Origin: Berberis thunbergii
Lineage: Eukaryota; Streptophyta; Magnoliopsida; Ranunculales; Berberidaceae
Direction: 5' to 3'
DNA length: 64,000 nt
Assembly (NCBI GenBank): GCA_003290165.1
Contig: QNQO01006264.1
Coordinates: forward strand, 409,762-473,761
The notes beneath the pieces are model-generated. The model was not told the origin of the DNA. It did not search any database and saw only the letters and a list, made by a program, of their open reading frames with translations. Shown here piece after piece: positions 37,881-50,736 of this stretch; the first letter of the stretch is position 1, and each line of letters opens with the position of its first letter. A program made the position numbers and the translations under genes.

Positions 37881-38272
37881 ACCAGAAGTTTATACATATC
37901 CGACTTTTGTCCCTATTTATTACTGCTAGGTATGCTGATTGCTTTGGACGTGCTTATCCTGTCGCATAAAATGAGGATGTTGAATTTGTAATCTTATTGG
38001 TATTCCCTTTCGGATGCTCTAATCTGTCCTAATTGTTAAAGCATTTATGTTGGTTTGAAGAGCGATTTGCTTTGTCTTCTTTTGCTTGAAGTCGATCCTC
38101 GTATTAGGGATTGATGTTTTTGTCGCTTTGTTTTTATTTGCTTGATGTTGATCCTCATATTAGGGATTGATGTTTTTGTCACTTTGTCTGTCCTCGTTCA
38201 TCGTATACGTTGTTGTGGCTAACAGACTCGAGGTGCCTTTTTATTCGGTAGCTGAGTAGTGTTGATTTGTCC

Positions 38273-38445
38273 GATCATGTTCACGACATCACCAAACTGT
38301 CGGATCATGCTTCCGTCAACACCTAACTGTCTGATCATGCTTATGTCAACACCAAACTGTTCGATCATGCTCATATAAGCACTAAATTGTCCAATCATGC
38401 TCACATCAACACCAAATTGTCCAATCATGCTCAGCTAAGCACTAT
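38273..38445. repeat. 30-base tandem repeat, about six copies
   Basis: Units of the type GATCATGCTTATGTCAACAC followed by CAAACTGTTC. On minus the array is open and would encode a 10-residue unit like MIGQFGVDVS, within element X just 3' of gag. It is a minisatellite in a retrotransposon, not a CRISPR array: there are no unique spacers. Confidence 0.85.
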
Positions 38446-38716
38446 GTTTGTCATTGGTGGTTCCGATCGAGCTTGCATCCGTCAGTAGAGTATTTGAATC
38501 GCGTTAGTCGATTGATGCAAACTCTTCCATGTTCTACACATTTTTAAAATGGCTTGTCTGGCTTTGATAGTACTTTTGTTCTGATATAAATAAACTTGAG
38601 TGGGAGGTTTTCCTGGCTATTTATGTTAGATTCACTGTTTTGCTTCCTCCGGTTATGCAGTGTAGGGCGTATATTAGCTCTCTGGGCTGTTCTTTCGATC
38701 CTACAGTGCTGTCTGC

Positions 38717-40193
38717 TTAATCCTTAATTCCATTTGAGCTGTTTATCTGGCATTCCGATGAACCTGTCGAGTCATCCTTTCTGAACCCAATGCTCGATAT
38801 CATTTTTTTTAGATTGTAGCAGTATTCGGTATCGTGCCCATGATCCATATGGAAGGAACATGATTTGATTTTGTCTCTTCCTTCCAAATCTCCTCTCATC
38901 CTAAGTGGCCAGTTGATGTTATCTCATTTTACTATGTGCTTCAGTACATTGGCTCAACTTGTTTTCAAGGTTGTATATGGTTTGTATGTCTTCTTCATCA
39001 CGCTTATTACTCACTCGTGTCGGGGCCACACTGATTGTAGCTTCTTTAATTCTTGTTTGTTTGAATCAATTCTTCCGCCAATAAGATGTTTCTTCAATTG
39101 GATGCCATCCTTCCGTTGTTTGTCATCCCATCTTCTTTTTTCCTTCCTCTCCCATTTCCTTGAAAGACTCTATCTTTCTTGGTCATTTTTCCTCCTGGCC
39201 ATTTTTATCTCCTCGAGAAAAATGTGTTTTTGAACGATTTTCAATAAGACTGCTATGCCTTTTGGAGGTTCCAGGTTAAGGGCATCAAAGAAGGGGCCTC
39301 TATTCAGTCTGGTGATAAAGGTCGCAGCGATTGTGTCGTTGCTAATCCATTGATCATCATCAGTTCATTGGTGAAACGAGTGACGTATTCCCATATTGTT
39401 TCCTTGGGCTTTCGCTTGATATGAATGAGGTAGTGTGGTTATTTCCTCATCCGCTGGCTCCCGATGAATCTGGTGATAAAAGCCGTGGCTAACACTAGGA
39501 AAAAGTTCATCGACCTCGGTGGTAGGTTGTTGAACCAATTCATCGCTGTGGAGGTGAGGCTGGATGAAAATTTTCTGCATAAGATCGACTCCGTGGTTTC
39601 CTTCAGGGCCATCATGTCGTGGAAGTGTCTTAGGTGATCAGTTGGGTCAGTAGTATTATCATATACTTCGAACTTTGGCAGAGTTAACTTTTTTGGCATT
39701 GCCATTTTAATGAGGGCGTCGGAGAATGGCGGCTTGGCTAACTCGTATAGTACGTTGGGATCCGTGACTCCGATTCCAAATGGGATTTCAGCAAGCATTC
39801 CGTCACACTGTGGAGTCTTGCCTTGGGGGAGCTCATTGCTTTTGAAGTTTCTCGGTTGGGGTTCTGCGGGGACTTCATCACTCCCTTGAGTTCGGTTGGC
39901 GGAGTTTTGTTGTAATGGTGCCTGAATAGGGTTAGCTAGCTGGATGAGTTCCTGGGTGATTTTTCTAGCATCTTTGTCATGTAGTTCATTTGGGCCATAA
40001 GTAGGTCTATTCGAGGATCCGTGGCAGCGTCACTGGATGTCTGGCCTATTGTGTGCTGTGGATCTGGATTCTCGGGTGTCATCAGTTCGATGATTTGGGC
40101 TGCTTCTTGTTCGTGAGCTATTTGTAATGCATCGTTGCCAGTAGGAGAGTTGTTATTATCGTCACTGTGTTGGAGATCTGTAGGGTGTGTCAT
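38717..40193 (-). pseudogene. Degenerate gag of element X
   Basis: Three frame pieces in gag order. The N-terminal piece (40193-39936) has ATDPRIDLLMAQMNYMTKML. The capsid core (39798-39439) has LPKFEVYDNTTDPTDHLRHF and MNWFNNLPPRSMNFF. A downstream piece (38899-38717) has a zinc-knuckle-like CSFHMDHGHDTEYC, the form seen in Tat-type gag. Frameshifts near 39440 and 39360 and stops break it. It is the most complete gag in the window. Confidence 0.85.
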
Positions 40194-40837
40194 TTGTTCT
40201 GACAGTTTGTTGATCTTCTATCAGATTGTTGCGAGCTTCGTCACTGTGGATATTATTTTTGAAAGGAAACTCATCGTTCCACACGGATGACGCCAAACTG
40301 ATGCATCAAAAAACTATCCTCCTATGAGTTTGACCTGCAAAACAGATGTCTGCCAATGACCACCTTTTTGGTGGCCGGAGGCATTCCGATGCTTAAATCT
40401 GCAACTCTATTTGAAGAATGAAGTAAATCTGGACAAAACTTAGTTAAAGTTGCATAACTGTGTCGAATGTTCCCTTTACCTTTTATAATAGTCGTGGTTA
40501 ATTCTCAGCGTGACTTAAGCATGTGAGGCGCAACAGAAGGAGATGTTTCTCGTAATAGTCTCCTTCTTGATGGAGATGCGTCGTTGGAGGCGTAACTCCC
40601 TCCACGACTCTTTTTGGTGCAACATTCCCCTTCTTTATGAGATAACTCGTGTTGATTCGTTCAGGCTTGGATTTGGGCTTTGATTATATCCTCTTATAGT
40701 TGGCCTTATCTAGGCCTCTGTGGTTGACTTGATTATTTTTGGATTTTATGAGTTGACCCAATGGATGAGACATTGTATCCTCGCGATAGACATTTTCTGC
40801 CACGTGTATGACCGTGATGATCGGTCTATTTTGATGT

Positions 40838-40862
40838 ATTATTATTATTATTATTATTATTT
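40838..40862. repeat. (ATT)n flanking element X
   Basis: About eight ATT units directly at the outer end of the 5' LTR of element X. It replaces the expected terminal ATCATCA of the LTR. Compare 33812-33834 at the other end. Confidence 0.8.
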
Positions 40863-41129
40863 TACTCTTGGTGCATGTTTGGGAAGCAAGTTGTTTCAAT
40901 TGCCATTAACATTTGCCTTGACATTAATCTCCTAAATGCACGTCTCTTATGTCTTAGGAACTTTTTATGCCAATTAACATAGAAAGTTCATTAGAAAAAC
41001 AACTGGGAGTAGTCTACTACATCACCTATGTAACACCATTACAACAATGATTAGAACAAACTATAAAATTGCGCACTAAATGACCTACTAAATAGGTCTG
41101 AATTGACGTTCTGAAAAATGAAAGGGCGA

Positions 41130-41940
41130 ACAAAATCTAATCTATCAGCAGAAGAGGCAAGAAGACGAGCTATTCAATTTTTAGTTCATGTCAATATGGA
41201 TGCTAGTGGCATGAGAGAGAGCTGGACAGTTGCGTTGACTCCCAGAAGAGTTACTGATTCCAACCTAAATTGTTCAAGCCACTGTTTACTGCTTTAACTA
41301 CTCCCAACACAAATCTGCTACTATCACCAAATTGGAGAGCTGCTTGGAAGAACACCACCTAACTGCTTCTGCCATTGCTTGAGCTTCTGCTTAAAAACTG
41401 GAAAGTACTTTCCTACATACCATCCTTTTCTTGCACCTACAATTCTCCAAGTTGCACCAAAACAAGGAATCCAAAAGCTGCCTTAAGTCACCCTGTCATA
41501 GGCAACATCAAACATAATAACATGAGTTCCAGATTCAATTCTTTTGTTCCAATTCGCAACGCTGGGATTATCCCAGTTGTTAGATTTGAAACCATTGTGA
41601 TCCAACCAGAAGTCTGCCAACAAGGAACTTTCGTTTGCAATGTAAGATGTTACAAAGGATTTCTTATTGAAAATAAACTTGTTCCTAGCTTTCCAAATAG
41701 AAGACATGATAGTTGCTGCTGATGTGAAAATGTTCGATGAGAAACTGTTACTATTGACATCCAAGTTCCAAAGGTATTCAATAGCTTGTCTTTCATGATG
41801 AAGATCAATGTACTGCCAGCGGAGGGGGAGGGAAGATTGGGCCTATACATGAAGGGTGAGATTGCACTTAAAGAAGAGACGGAGGATACCAATTTTTGAT
41901 TTACTATTAATTTTGATTTACTATTTTTTGATTGTTTTAC
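41130..41940 (-). pseudogene. L1-type LINE fragment (3' end of ORF2, RNase H region)
   Basis: On minus, one frame gives LPLRWQYIDLHHERQAIEYL and then IMSSIWKARNKFIFNKKSF. This is the conserved WxxWKARN block between RT and RNase H of plant L1-type LINEs. A second block near 41540 reads GTHVIMFDVAYDRVT, where the RNase H domain would begin (usually V-x-FDAA). Stops and frameshifts are present and the 5' part is absent, as usual for LINE insertions. No poly(A) tail was located. Confidence 0.6.
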
Positions 41941-41960
41941 CAATTTGATTTACTATTTTT

Positions 41961-42150
41961 TGATTTACTATTTTGATTAACTAAATGCAAAAGACAAAAG
42001 ATGCAAAAGACAAATTGCAAAGGATGCAATTATATGCAAACCTAATAGAATTTTTTTTTTTGATTTATTATTTTGATTAACTAAATGCAAAAGACAAAAG
42101 ATGCAAAAGATAAATTGCAAAGGATGCAATTATATGCAAACCTAATAGAA
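41961..42150. repeat. 90-base direct duplication
   Basis: Two nearly identical 90-base copies (41961-42050 and 42061-42150) beginning TGATTTACTATTTTGATTAA and ending CCTAATAGAA, separated by a run of ten T. I saw only two differences between them. Inside each copy GATGCAAAAGACAAA-like words recur. Probably a recent tandem duplication. Confidence 0.9.
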
Positions 42151-43500
42151 ACAACGAAGTTTCCACTATGTGTAAAGTGATGTAGATAATATTTTGAATT
42201 TTCCTACTTGGTACTTCCCTTATATATGTTTGTGTTTAGATATATCTAGTTCTATCTTATTTTAGGATTTTTCTTATGAGTTCTTCATAGGAAACAACCT
42301 CTGTTCTTTTTAATAGTTTTCTTAATAAACACAAGATCCGAATCTAGACATGTTAATCAAAACCAGACATCTTTCCCAACAAACCCACATATGGTAACAA
42401 GGTACTTTTGTCAACAATGATTACTCAGAGGTCTCTACGATTTAGATCAAAGTTTATATGACATAAATAAGAAAAAGAAACATCAAATTTTTAAATAGAA
42501 CCAGGACTAGGTATAAGCATCAAACTATACAAGGGATTCCCTTTTGGGACCCCCGAAAATAAAAAGATACTTACTTGTATAGAAGCTTGATAGGATTGTT
42601 CCTTAGCTTTGAATACAACCTTTGATATTATACATAAGAAGAAAAGAAAGATTACAATAAGAGAACTCTCGCTGATTGTGTTTACAATTTTTTTTTGTTC
42701 TCTTCCTTTTTTTGTTTTTTTTTTTTGTTTTTTTCTCTCTGTCTCTTCTCTACTAATTCTGTTACTTCGGAGTTGAGCGCTCGTCCTTTTATAACAGGAT
42801 GGAGGGACTCAATTATTGAGCAAATGCGTATATAGTATAGATAGTGATGGCAGACTTCATAATTAGATAAAGGATTCGATTGTGAAACCCGAGGGCTGAA
42901 TGTGGCTTTAGTGGAGCTTGAAAGTTGACTTGAGAGAGATGTCAGGATAAGCTTCACATAATTGATGGCTTCAGGATAAGATTCGTCAGAAAGTATGATA
43001 AAAGAGGACCCCCCTTTTTTTTGTCACCTGACATGTGCGCGGGCACTTGTGGCCAGCGACCGACACCTTAAAAATTATCAGAGTCATCAGAGCTATTATG
43101 ATAATAGTGGTGTTCCATATCAACCAGTCGTCTTAGGCGCTCTGCTTCTTCTTTTTCTTCAGTCCTTTATTTATAAAACTCATCAAGCCTTAGATCTAAG
43201 GATTGCAGAGAAAACAAGACAATTTCTCTGCAGTAATCATAACAATATATATATTGAATGTCATCTCCGACAATTAAGCTTCCTTTTATATGTCTACAGT
43301 CAGTTTGAAGAGTAGTAGCGACCATGAAAGAGGACCAATGTTTGATTTGTTCAGGGATAGGGTCTGGACAGGGCCAAGAAATTGTATCTTGAAGGATCAT
43401 GTTGGCTTTATTTTTTGGGACAATTTTAATTCGATGTTTAGCTTGATAGGTAATTCCTTGAGTAAACTACTGGTGACATACATTTAAACTTTGTATTTAG
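42151..43500. other. Unassigned AT-rich DNA, possible viral intergenic region
   Basis: No supported gene. The frame at 42682-42957 is a lysine-rich product of T runs. Near 43150-43165 TTTATTTATAAAAC resembles a TATA box, 30-60 bases upstream of a potential stem (CTTAGATCTAAGG). It lies beside pararetroviral coding remnants, so it could be part of a viral promoter/leader, but I could not find a tRNA-Met primer site. Confidence 0.3.
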
Positions 43501-43509
43501 AGTTTCTCA

Positions 43510-44660
43510 TGGATCCAAGAACAATCATAGCAATCTTTCTTCGAAAAATTTATATTTGGAAAGGAACAGTAAAGATAACTTGACCATGGTGACCATAGTC
43601 TAAAAGTTTCTTGACGGTAAGGGGGGTCTCAATTTTGAACTGGAGAATAGGAGGATGAAAAAGATCCATTAGAATATTGGCTTTAGGTATAGAGTAAACA
43701 AGCTGACAACGACACTCAAGCTTGGATAAGGGAACATTTTACAATATTGGTCTAAATTTTGACAATGACTCCCATGTGATCAATAAGCCAGGGTGATTGT
43801 CATGATTTTGATCATAGAGGGAAAGCCATTCAAAAATAAACTCCTGAATCTCTTGGTCTTTTTGACTAGCAAGATTTTGGATATGAGACTGAAGTGATGG
43901 TGGTAATGGGGATAAAAAGGTATGGGTGAAAAACTTTATTCTAGCTTTTAAGTCTATTATGAGAGTATTTTCTGATTTATAGATGGAAGATTCTTCTCTT
44001 ATAGTGGAAGAGTGAACATTTGTAATTTTTCAGTGAGGCTAGAAATGCATTTTGGGCATGTAGTGTCTGTAGAATCAAAGTTAACAATCTCTTCCCCTTT
44101 CATTTTAGAATTGTGTATTTCTTTTTGATATTCAAAAGCCTTTGGAGAAACATAATAATTTAGGCCTAATTCTTGTCTGCAATAGTTTAAGGCTAGTTGC
44201 ATTTCATAAAAGCCTTTACATTTCGGATTTGGGTATCCATTTATTTCTTAAAAAACTTCAGCCCAGTGAATATATACTCCAGGATTTCTCCCTTTTATCA
44301 CAACATAAAAAGAGAAGCCTTTTGAAAGTGGTTTTGATTGTATTTTTTGAAAATAATAGAATAATGCCTTTAAAACAATTTAAAATTTTTCAGCATGAGA
44401 TTTTGAACTTTGAAGGTATTCAAGAAGGCACACCTGCAAAATATCTAAATTTTTTGTTTGAATGTCAGATGGTGTGGAGGCATCTGTAACTAGTAGTCGT
44501 ATTTGTCCAAATTGACATTCGATTTTTTCTATGAAGTTCTGCATAAAACATATATTATTTTCTTCGAATATATATATTGATCTAGATAAGGCATCTGCTA
44601 TTTTTATAATATTTATTTTTTATTATAAGAAAATTTTATTTTTGGTTTACTAAAGAAAAT
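43510..44660 (-). pseudogene. Endogenous caulimovirid remnant: RNase H tail and viroplasmin-like region
   Basis: On minus, a short frame near 44600 shows IADALSRS, the conserved end of retroelement RNase H domains. About 250 bases further, frames show NPGVYIHW and NGYPNPKCKGF. That pattern is the caulimovirid translational transactivator/viroplasmin domain (Pfam Cauli_VI). A downstream stretch to about 43510 fits the rest of such a protein. This order (RNase H end, then viroplasmin) is that of caulimovirid genomes. Stops and frameshifts break every part, so it is an old, inactive copy. Confidence 0.6.
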
Positions 44661-45189
44661 ATAATATGTAGTTATTGTGCTTAAGTCGTGTGTATTTTCT
44701 ATATAGAGTGTTTGATTGAAAGAATATCTGTCTTCATTGAAAGAGTATGATTCTTCATAATATACTATGTTTTATCCTTGTTTATATGTTCACTGTTATT
44801 TTTATTGGTTTGTTCGATATTGATAGATGCTTTTACTATAGAGAAATCTTATTCTAAGTTACTAGCTAAATTTATGAGTAAATCGGTTATGCTATTCAAG
44901 TGTTCACTATTGCTATGAAGAGTATGCTTATAACTATTTTCAATATTACAGTCTAAATGATTATATATTGAGATAATAGAAAAATTAGACTATATAAAAA
45001 ATACAAAAGAAAACAAAAACATAGAACTAATAACTCAAAAAGTTTCTACGTTAAAATAGAGAATAATAAATATTGAGGACAACTTAAATGACAAAAAAAA
45101 TATACTCTCTCCTGAAGAAAATATTACTAAGTTAATAAGTGATTTAAAACATTAAATATACGATCAAATCCTATAGGTAAAAAACAAAG

Positions 45190-46560
45190 CAGAAATTATT
45201 ATGGATCGTGGAAAACAAATAGTAAGTAAAGAAAAAATAGTTGGAAATATTTCAATAAAATGAGAACTAAGTCTATAAAATCTCTAGATGCCAGTCTAGA
45301 AACTCTTTTAGATGTAGAGCAACCAATAGAAAAATTTAAGCAATACAAGCTAGATTTAATAGAACCATCAATCTTATATAAAACACAAAAAATCCCTTTA
45401 GCAAACCCTTTATATATCAACACTATAGCGAAAGACAAAAATCATGTACGCATGAAGACCAACGGATAAAATTAGACTTAATAAATCATGACTCTTGGAA
45501 AAAACTTGAATCTAAAGATTTAAGTTTAATACACATGGGAATAATTATAATCAGTGTTAAGGGACTCCATAGATCAAACTTAGGAGCCAAACTCTTCCTA
45601 TGTTTATATGATGACAGATTCACCGATATAGAAAAAGGATTATTGAGATCTATCGAATTAGACATGAACAAAAAGGTGGAATAATCTATTTCGCACCTGG
45701 TTATCTTTTGCCTACTAAAATTTTTTTATCATAATATTTGAATTGGAATCAAATCTAAAGGTTATGATATGAAAAGAGGCGAAGAAAATTTATTAATATG
45801 CATTGGTTTCATTGGACGAATATCTGAAACTAGTACCACCAAATACCAACTTGATAGTAATAGTTTAGAAAGACTATTAGAAACAAAAGGGAATACAAGC
45901 TATAGGAGCTATACAATTTTCTCTTGAATTATGTGCTGGTTTAGACTGGAAATAGAATCATTTCTTGAAAAATCTATCCTAGTCTCAAAAGAAAAATTTT
46001 CTTATAAAAATAAGGATGGAACTTTAAATTTAAGATTCAGTCACTATACTACACAATCAGGTGAAAATAGCCTTAATGAAGACGAGGATGAAACAATAGA
46101 ATATACCCATATGGAAATTGACGATGAAGATCTTACTCTTGATGAAGTAATAAATATCGTAAATGCAAAAACTACAGAATTAGAAAAATTATATGGAAAA
46201 TTACCAATTCCAGAAATGAGGAACTTACTAGACAAAGAATTTAATGTGTAATATGAAGAATCTATTCTAGAAGAAAAATTACCACCACATATTTTATTAA
46301 GAAAACCTATGCTAAATGAAGCATTTATGGAAAATCAACCTAGTAGTAGTGCAATTACTTCGGCTCCACCCAGACCTAATCGTTATGAGGATTTTAGGGG
46401 AAACCTCATGAACCTGGTGGACGATATCCTATTCCACTAGGAACTTACAATAATAATAGTAAAAATACTAATTATAAACTCAGAGGTAAAAAACAACTCC
46501 CTGATCAAACACAAGAATTATCTAAAGCTTATACTTTTGGAAGTATCCTAGAAATTGCAA
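45190..46560 (+). pseudogene. Endogenous caulimovirid remnant: movement-protein-like region and following acidic region
   Basis: Open pieces at 45260-45469, about 45470-45680 and 45931-46251 lie in different frames. The middle piece has the pattern IHMG followed by GLHRSNLG and CLYDDRF, as in caulimovirid movement proteins (cell-to-cell transport of virus). The 45931-46251 piece ends in an acidic stretch and a probable helix. A basic, asparagine-rich stretch follows to 46560. It lies head-to-head with the minus-strand remnant, so the locus is rearranged. It is cut at 46568 by CACTA-2 and appears to resume near 55100. Confidence 0.6.
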
Positions 46561-46699
46561 AACATAATCACTACAACACAAATGCTCATTGATAGCATTT
46601 GCCCATAGCGTTTTTTATAAATGTTCTATAAAAAGTCAACTTTGAATGACTTAGAAAATAAAAAACGCTATTGAAAATTGGCGGGCATTTTGGCGCTCC

Positions 46700-48180
46700 C
46701 ACAATTTTTTTGTATTTCACGACATTATCTCTCCTCTGCCCCATTCAGTACACTAAACCACAGAGCTCGCCTCCCTCTGATCGACTCATCTTCTTCTTGC
46801 TATTGTTATTGCCCTAAAACATAGCAAAATTGAAAGAACACAACAATCCTTCACTCCATCTTCTTCTGCAAGCAACAGGTATGTGCTCCTTCAATCTTCT
46901 TTTTATCTCATCCAACACCATTATCTCTTTCTGCTTTGGTTCCCTTTAGATATGGATTCTACCATTCTTTCATCTCTCCAATTTCTTTTTCTCACCTCTC
47001 CATTTCACTCACTCAGGAACAAATGACTCTTCAAGTAAGCAAAGTGAAAAGAAAATGAGTTGATTTGAGCCGAAGCGAAGGAGTTGTGATGGTGATAACT
47101 AGCGAGTGACTGTGGTGGCAAAATTGGATGCATCGGTGGTGCACCATCAATGCTGGTTCTCAGAGATCTAGGGTTTCCAGATCTTAGCTTCATATTCTTC
47201 TTCTTCTTTGTGTCAATTGTGAGTCTCTTAATCAGGCAAAAATGGAAGAATTGGGTCGAGAAGAAAAAGGAGATCATGCGCCTTGTGGCCATGGCATCAG
47301 AGTAGGCGGCAAGGGCCGAGCTTGAAGCTGCATCCCAGTACGAACCTGTTTTCACCGTTTACCGGACTCAATGTGCTGTTTGTTAATGCGCTACCACCAC
47401 TAGGTGCTTTAGATGTAAAGTTGTTCGGTACTGGTGAGTTTTCCCCTTTTGCTTTTGGGTTTAGTTTCGTTGTTGGGTTTTTAATTGCTTGATTAATTCG
47501 TGATAATTGGTTGTCCCTTTGGCTTGACTTTGATTTCCTGCATATAATTGGGTTTTCTTCTTTACATAATAATGGAATCGAAGCATGGTAGTGATTGTTT
47601 GTTTTGTGTTTTTAGAGATTCGTATCATATAATAACCAAAACCACAAATGGTTTAGCTAAATAATAGTAATAATCATAGAACGTTCCATCAGTCCTGACA
47701 CAGTTTCATGAACTGTTTTAAAAAAATTATACTATAAGAGAATACAAAGAAATATGTTATGACTGATTTTAAAGAAGAACACCCTAAAGCTAAACCCTAA
47801 ACATTTTAAGAAAAACGAATTAAATTAAATACCACAAGCTATATAAGTTTTTCTAGTCTCAAACTAAATTTTATGGGCTCAAGAGTGTGGCACCCATCAA
47901 GTAACCTTAAACACCAATCAAGAGATCCTAATCAAAACAATTTAGGGGACGGATTGTAGGGGACACAATTCAAGATGTACTAACTCGTGGAGGGTGCACT
48001 GTCTCTTATAGACGAAGGTGCACCGCCTCTTCAAAGTTGTTTAACCTGAAATTGTAAAATAAAGTTTTTCACCTGATCATGGTTCATGAGTTTCACCACT
48101 GTCAAAATTTTGTTATCTATAACAGTGTAGTAGTTTTTAAGGCAATTGATTTAAGGTGAATTTTTTATTGTTTCAAATTG
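46700..48180 (+). other. 5' leader region of CACTA-2, possible promoter and untranslated exon
   Basis: Downstream of the TTTGGCGC box comes a CT-rich leader and a possible splice donor AACAG|GTATGTG at 46880. A 47283-47430 stretch ends in a donor-like TACTG|GTGAG. I do not recognise a protein here. The 116-codon minus-strand frame at 47005-47355 has no family resemblance and I do not call it. Confidence 0.35.
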
Positions 48181-48183
48181 TAG

Positions 48184-49501
48184 TGGAGTCGTACCAATTA
48201 GTGGTGAAAAATACTCTATACCAACCAGATGAGGTATCATCATTAGCACAATGGAGAGTCCTGAACAGATTGCATGACAGGAACGAGACACTATATTACA
48301 AAGTAACTTTGCCGAATTAAAGCTTAAAACTTCATTAGACTTTTGGAATTTCATCAGCTTAAACTAATCCCTTTACTTGGTTTCTCCAGGTCCTTATTGA
48401 AAACATTGAAAAATTTGCTCCAATAGTATACAATCTGACTGGTTGGTATGCCAAAACTACGAAGGCTTGTTTAAACGCCCACGTGGGATGTATTTCAGTG
48501 CAAAGGATAAAAAGGAGAGATCATGTCCATGACCTATAACTGGCCATCTGAACAGGTTAGTAAGGGGTCAAGAAGATTAGTTGTTCTAGTTTGCTCTTGG
48601 AGGTTTGTTCTTTGTACGGATTTCATGTACTGTTCACTTCATGGAAGCTAATTTTGTAACCTGGTTTTTTGTTTCTTAGTACTTGGAATTGGAATCACAT
48701 TAACATGTAACTTGCTAGGACTGTTTCACTACTCTTTCATAATAACATCTATTCTTAAAATGTTCTTACATAAAGTGTGAGCATGTCTATCTTTTAATTC
48801 ACTCAAGAGTTGAGGATTTTGTGAACTAAAATTCCAAGTTCCCTTGAGCATAGGTTATTGCATCATAAGGTGATTTTATAAGTTTCTTTTTTACGCTCTT
48901 AGTCTAGATCTAGATAGTCTTAGGACAAATGTATGAGTCGGACTTTTGTGGAGGGAAAAAAACTTTTACTTCATATAAGATGAAATAAAATAGAAATTTA
49001 ATAAGGAATGTTATTTCAATTGACGTTGTTTGATTTCTAGTTTTTACTTAGATTTTTTTTGCTTCTGCGACAATATCATCATTCCTTTATGAATGTTGAT
49101 GAATTTTTTGGGATTGACTGTTACATAATGAGAACAGTTACTGTATGCTCTTTAATACTTTTCACATTTTTGGTTTATCTTCCATTTGTTACAGGTTGAA
49201 CTGATAGTGGTGACAGATGGAAGCCGCATTCTTGGACTTGGGGATCTTGGAGTTTAGGGAATTGGAATGCCCATCGGGAAACTCGATATATATGTTGCTG
49301 CAGCCGGCGTGAACCCACGCAAAGTATATACCCTCTCTTTATTTCTCTTCAATATATTATGTCTTTCAGCTTTCGAATACTGCTGCATATACCATTATAC
49401 CATTACAAGTACTCTCAGTTTACTGTTATTTTTATTGTAGATACTTCCAGTGATGCTAGATGTTGGAACCAATAATCAAAAGTTTCTTGAAGATCCTCAC
49501 T
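48184..49501 (+). pseudogene. Captured NAD-dependent malic enzyme fragment (four exons)
   Basis: The parent is a mitochondrial enzyme converting malate to pyruvate and CO2. Exons: 48184-48302 (AQWRVLNRLHDRNETLYYK), 48390-48555 (VLIENIEKFAPIVYNLTG, then out of frame), 49195-49323 (IVVTDGSRILGLGDLGV, stop, then KLDIYVAAAGVNPRK), 49441-49501 (ILPVMLDVGTNNQKFLEDPH). Splice sites are GT-AG and in the right order. The VTDGSRILGLGD block is a strong malic enzyme signature. Only the N-terminal third is present, the second exon is frameshifted and the third has a stop, so it cannot make enzyme. Confidence 0.88.
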
Positions 49502-50736
49502 GTAAGTATAAATATTTGGTTCCTTAAGTTGCTAGGAATGATTTTCCCGTCAAGGAGAAATAGTAACCATCCCTACAAAGATAGTGTTTGTTCTCTGTTT
49601 CAGCTTTACCATCCTATTCTATTTTACTGCTGACGTTCTTTAGTACGACGTTCAAAAGGACAAGTGCGATCAAAAGCTCAACCATGTAACTGCTTTTCTT
49701 CTAGGGAATATATAACAATCGAAGAAGGATTCAAAACAAGATACAACAATTGTTTATAACTAAACAAACATTGGCTTCTAAGGTAGAAGAAAATTAGACA
49801 GTAGTAGCATGACAAAGTAAAGACCTTGATGAAAACTAAGAAAAATTAAAAGAATGGTTAATAGACAGGTTTGGCCTATTCATCCTGAGATAATAGTTTT
49901 ATGAAAATTATACAAGTTTTTTTTATTAGTTCAAGGGATTTAGTCCTATACATTTTCCTTTATTTTTTTCCAAAATTTATTGCATCAATTATCTGTTTCA
50001 TGTCGAGAATTAAAAATACCTTAAAGTGCAGTACAGTCAACTCAAGCCTAGGCGGTAATGTCAACTGATCAAGGCTAGGCCAAGAAAAATAAATAAGGTT
50101 CATCAGTAATCGCTACTATACTTATAAAATGTATGGTACATTATATCTAATTCTATAACCTGTGCGTTCGTATGATTTACCACATCTCAGGATGATTTGT
50201 AAACTTGTTCTTGGAGGCAGTATCTTTTTTCATAAAACTATTATGTTAGTCATCATCACATATTGTTGCTATTTCTATCAAATTGACACTTGCCCATGGT
50301 CTCTCACCTGTAAGTTTTTTGTCCATGGTAGGGAACAAAATGGGTTGGATTTTGGTTTTACCTTTGATCTGGTTGTGCTTTTGACTCTGGCACCCATGAG
50401 TAGTTAAGTTTTAGAATTGGGAACTAGGAGCCACAAATGTAAAAAATTTGAGCCGGCTTCCTTGGAAAATTTAGACTTTCTATTTGATGTTGGGCCCATA
50501 TAAAAATATAGAAGTTGAGGCTCAATAACTAAATACATGGCAGCTGAATCATGACTCTGTTAGTAGCACAAAACCTATTTCAATTGTCCAATCTAAAACT
50601 TCTTTTTGAAAAAAATGCCCTATCTGAAACTGTATGTAGATAAACAAATAGTTAGAGATCCAATGACTCTTTTCTGGTTTCTTTTGAAGGTTTGGAAGGA
50701 TTTTGGAATTTATAAGTGAAACTGTTTGTGGTCCAG

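Larger units (their letters stand above)
33835..40840 (-). mobile_element. Element X: Tat-type LTR retrotransposon lacking pol
   Basis: On minus the order is 5' LTR (40840-40302), primer-binding-like TTTGGCGTCATCCGTGTGGA (40298-40279), gag remnants (40193-38717), 30-base repeats, 69-base repeats, an antisense gene (34735-36772 on plus), polypurine tract AAAGGGGGAGTAGC (34410-34397), 3' LTR (34396-33835). Both LTRs share the TATCATCAAAATAGACCGA-type start and the GCATCGGA region. No protease, RT, RNase H or integrase is visible, so it would need another element's enzymes. Both outer ends abut (ATT)n, so a target duplication cannot be defined. Total is about 7.0 kb. Confidence 0.85.

Noticed and set aside
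38273..38445. Short regular repeats as a CRISPR-like array
   Set aside because: Units are contiguous with no unique spacers, and the genome is a plant nuclear one.
47005..47355. 116-codon minus-strand frame in CACTA-2
   Set aside because: No family resemblance, opposite to all captured exons, and it overlaps a splice-like plus-strand leader.
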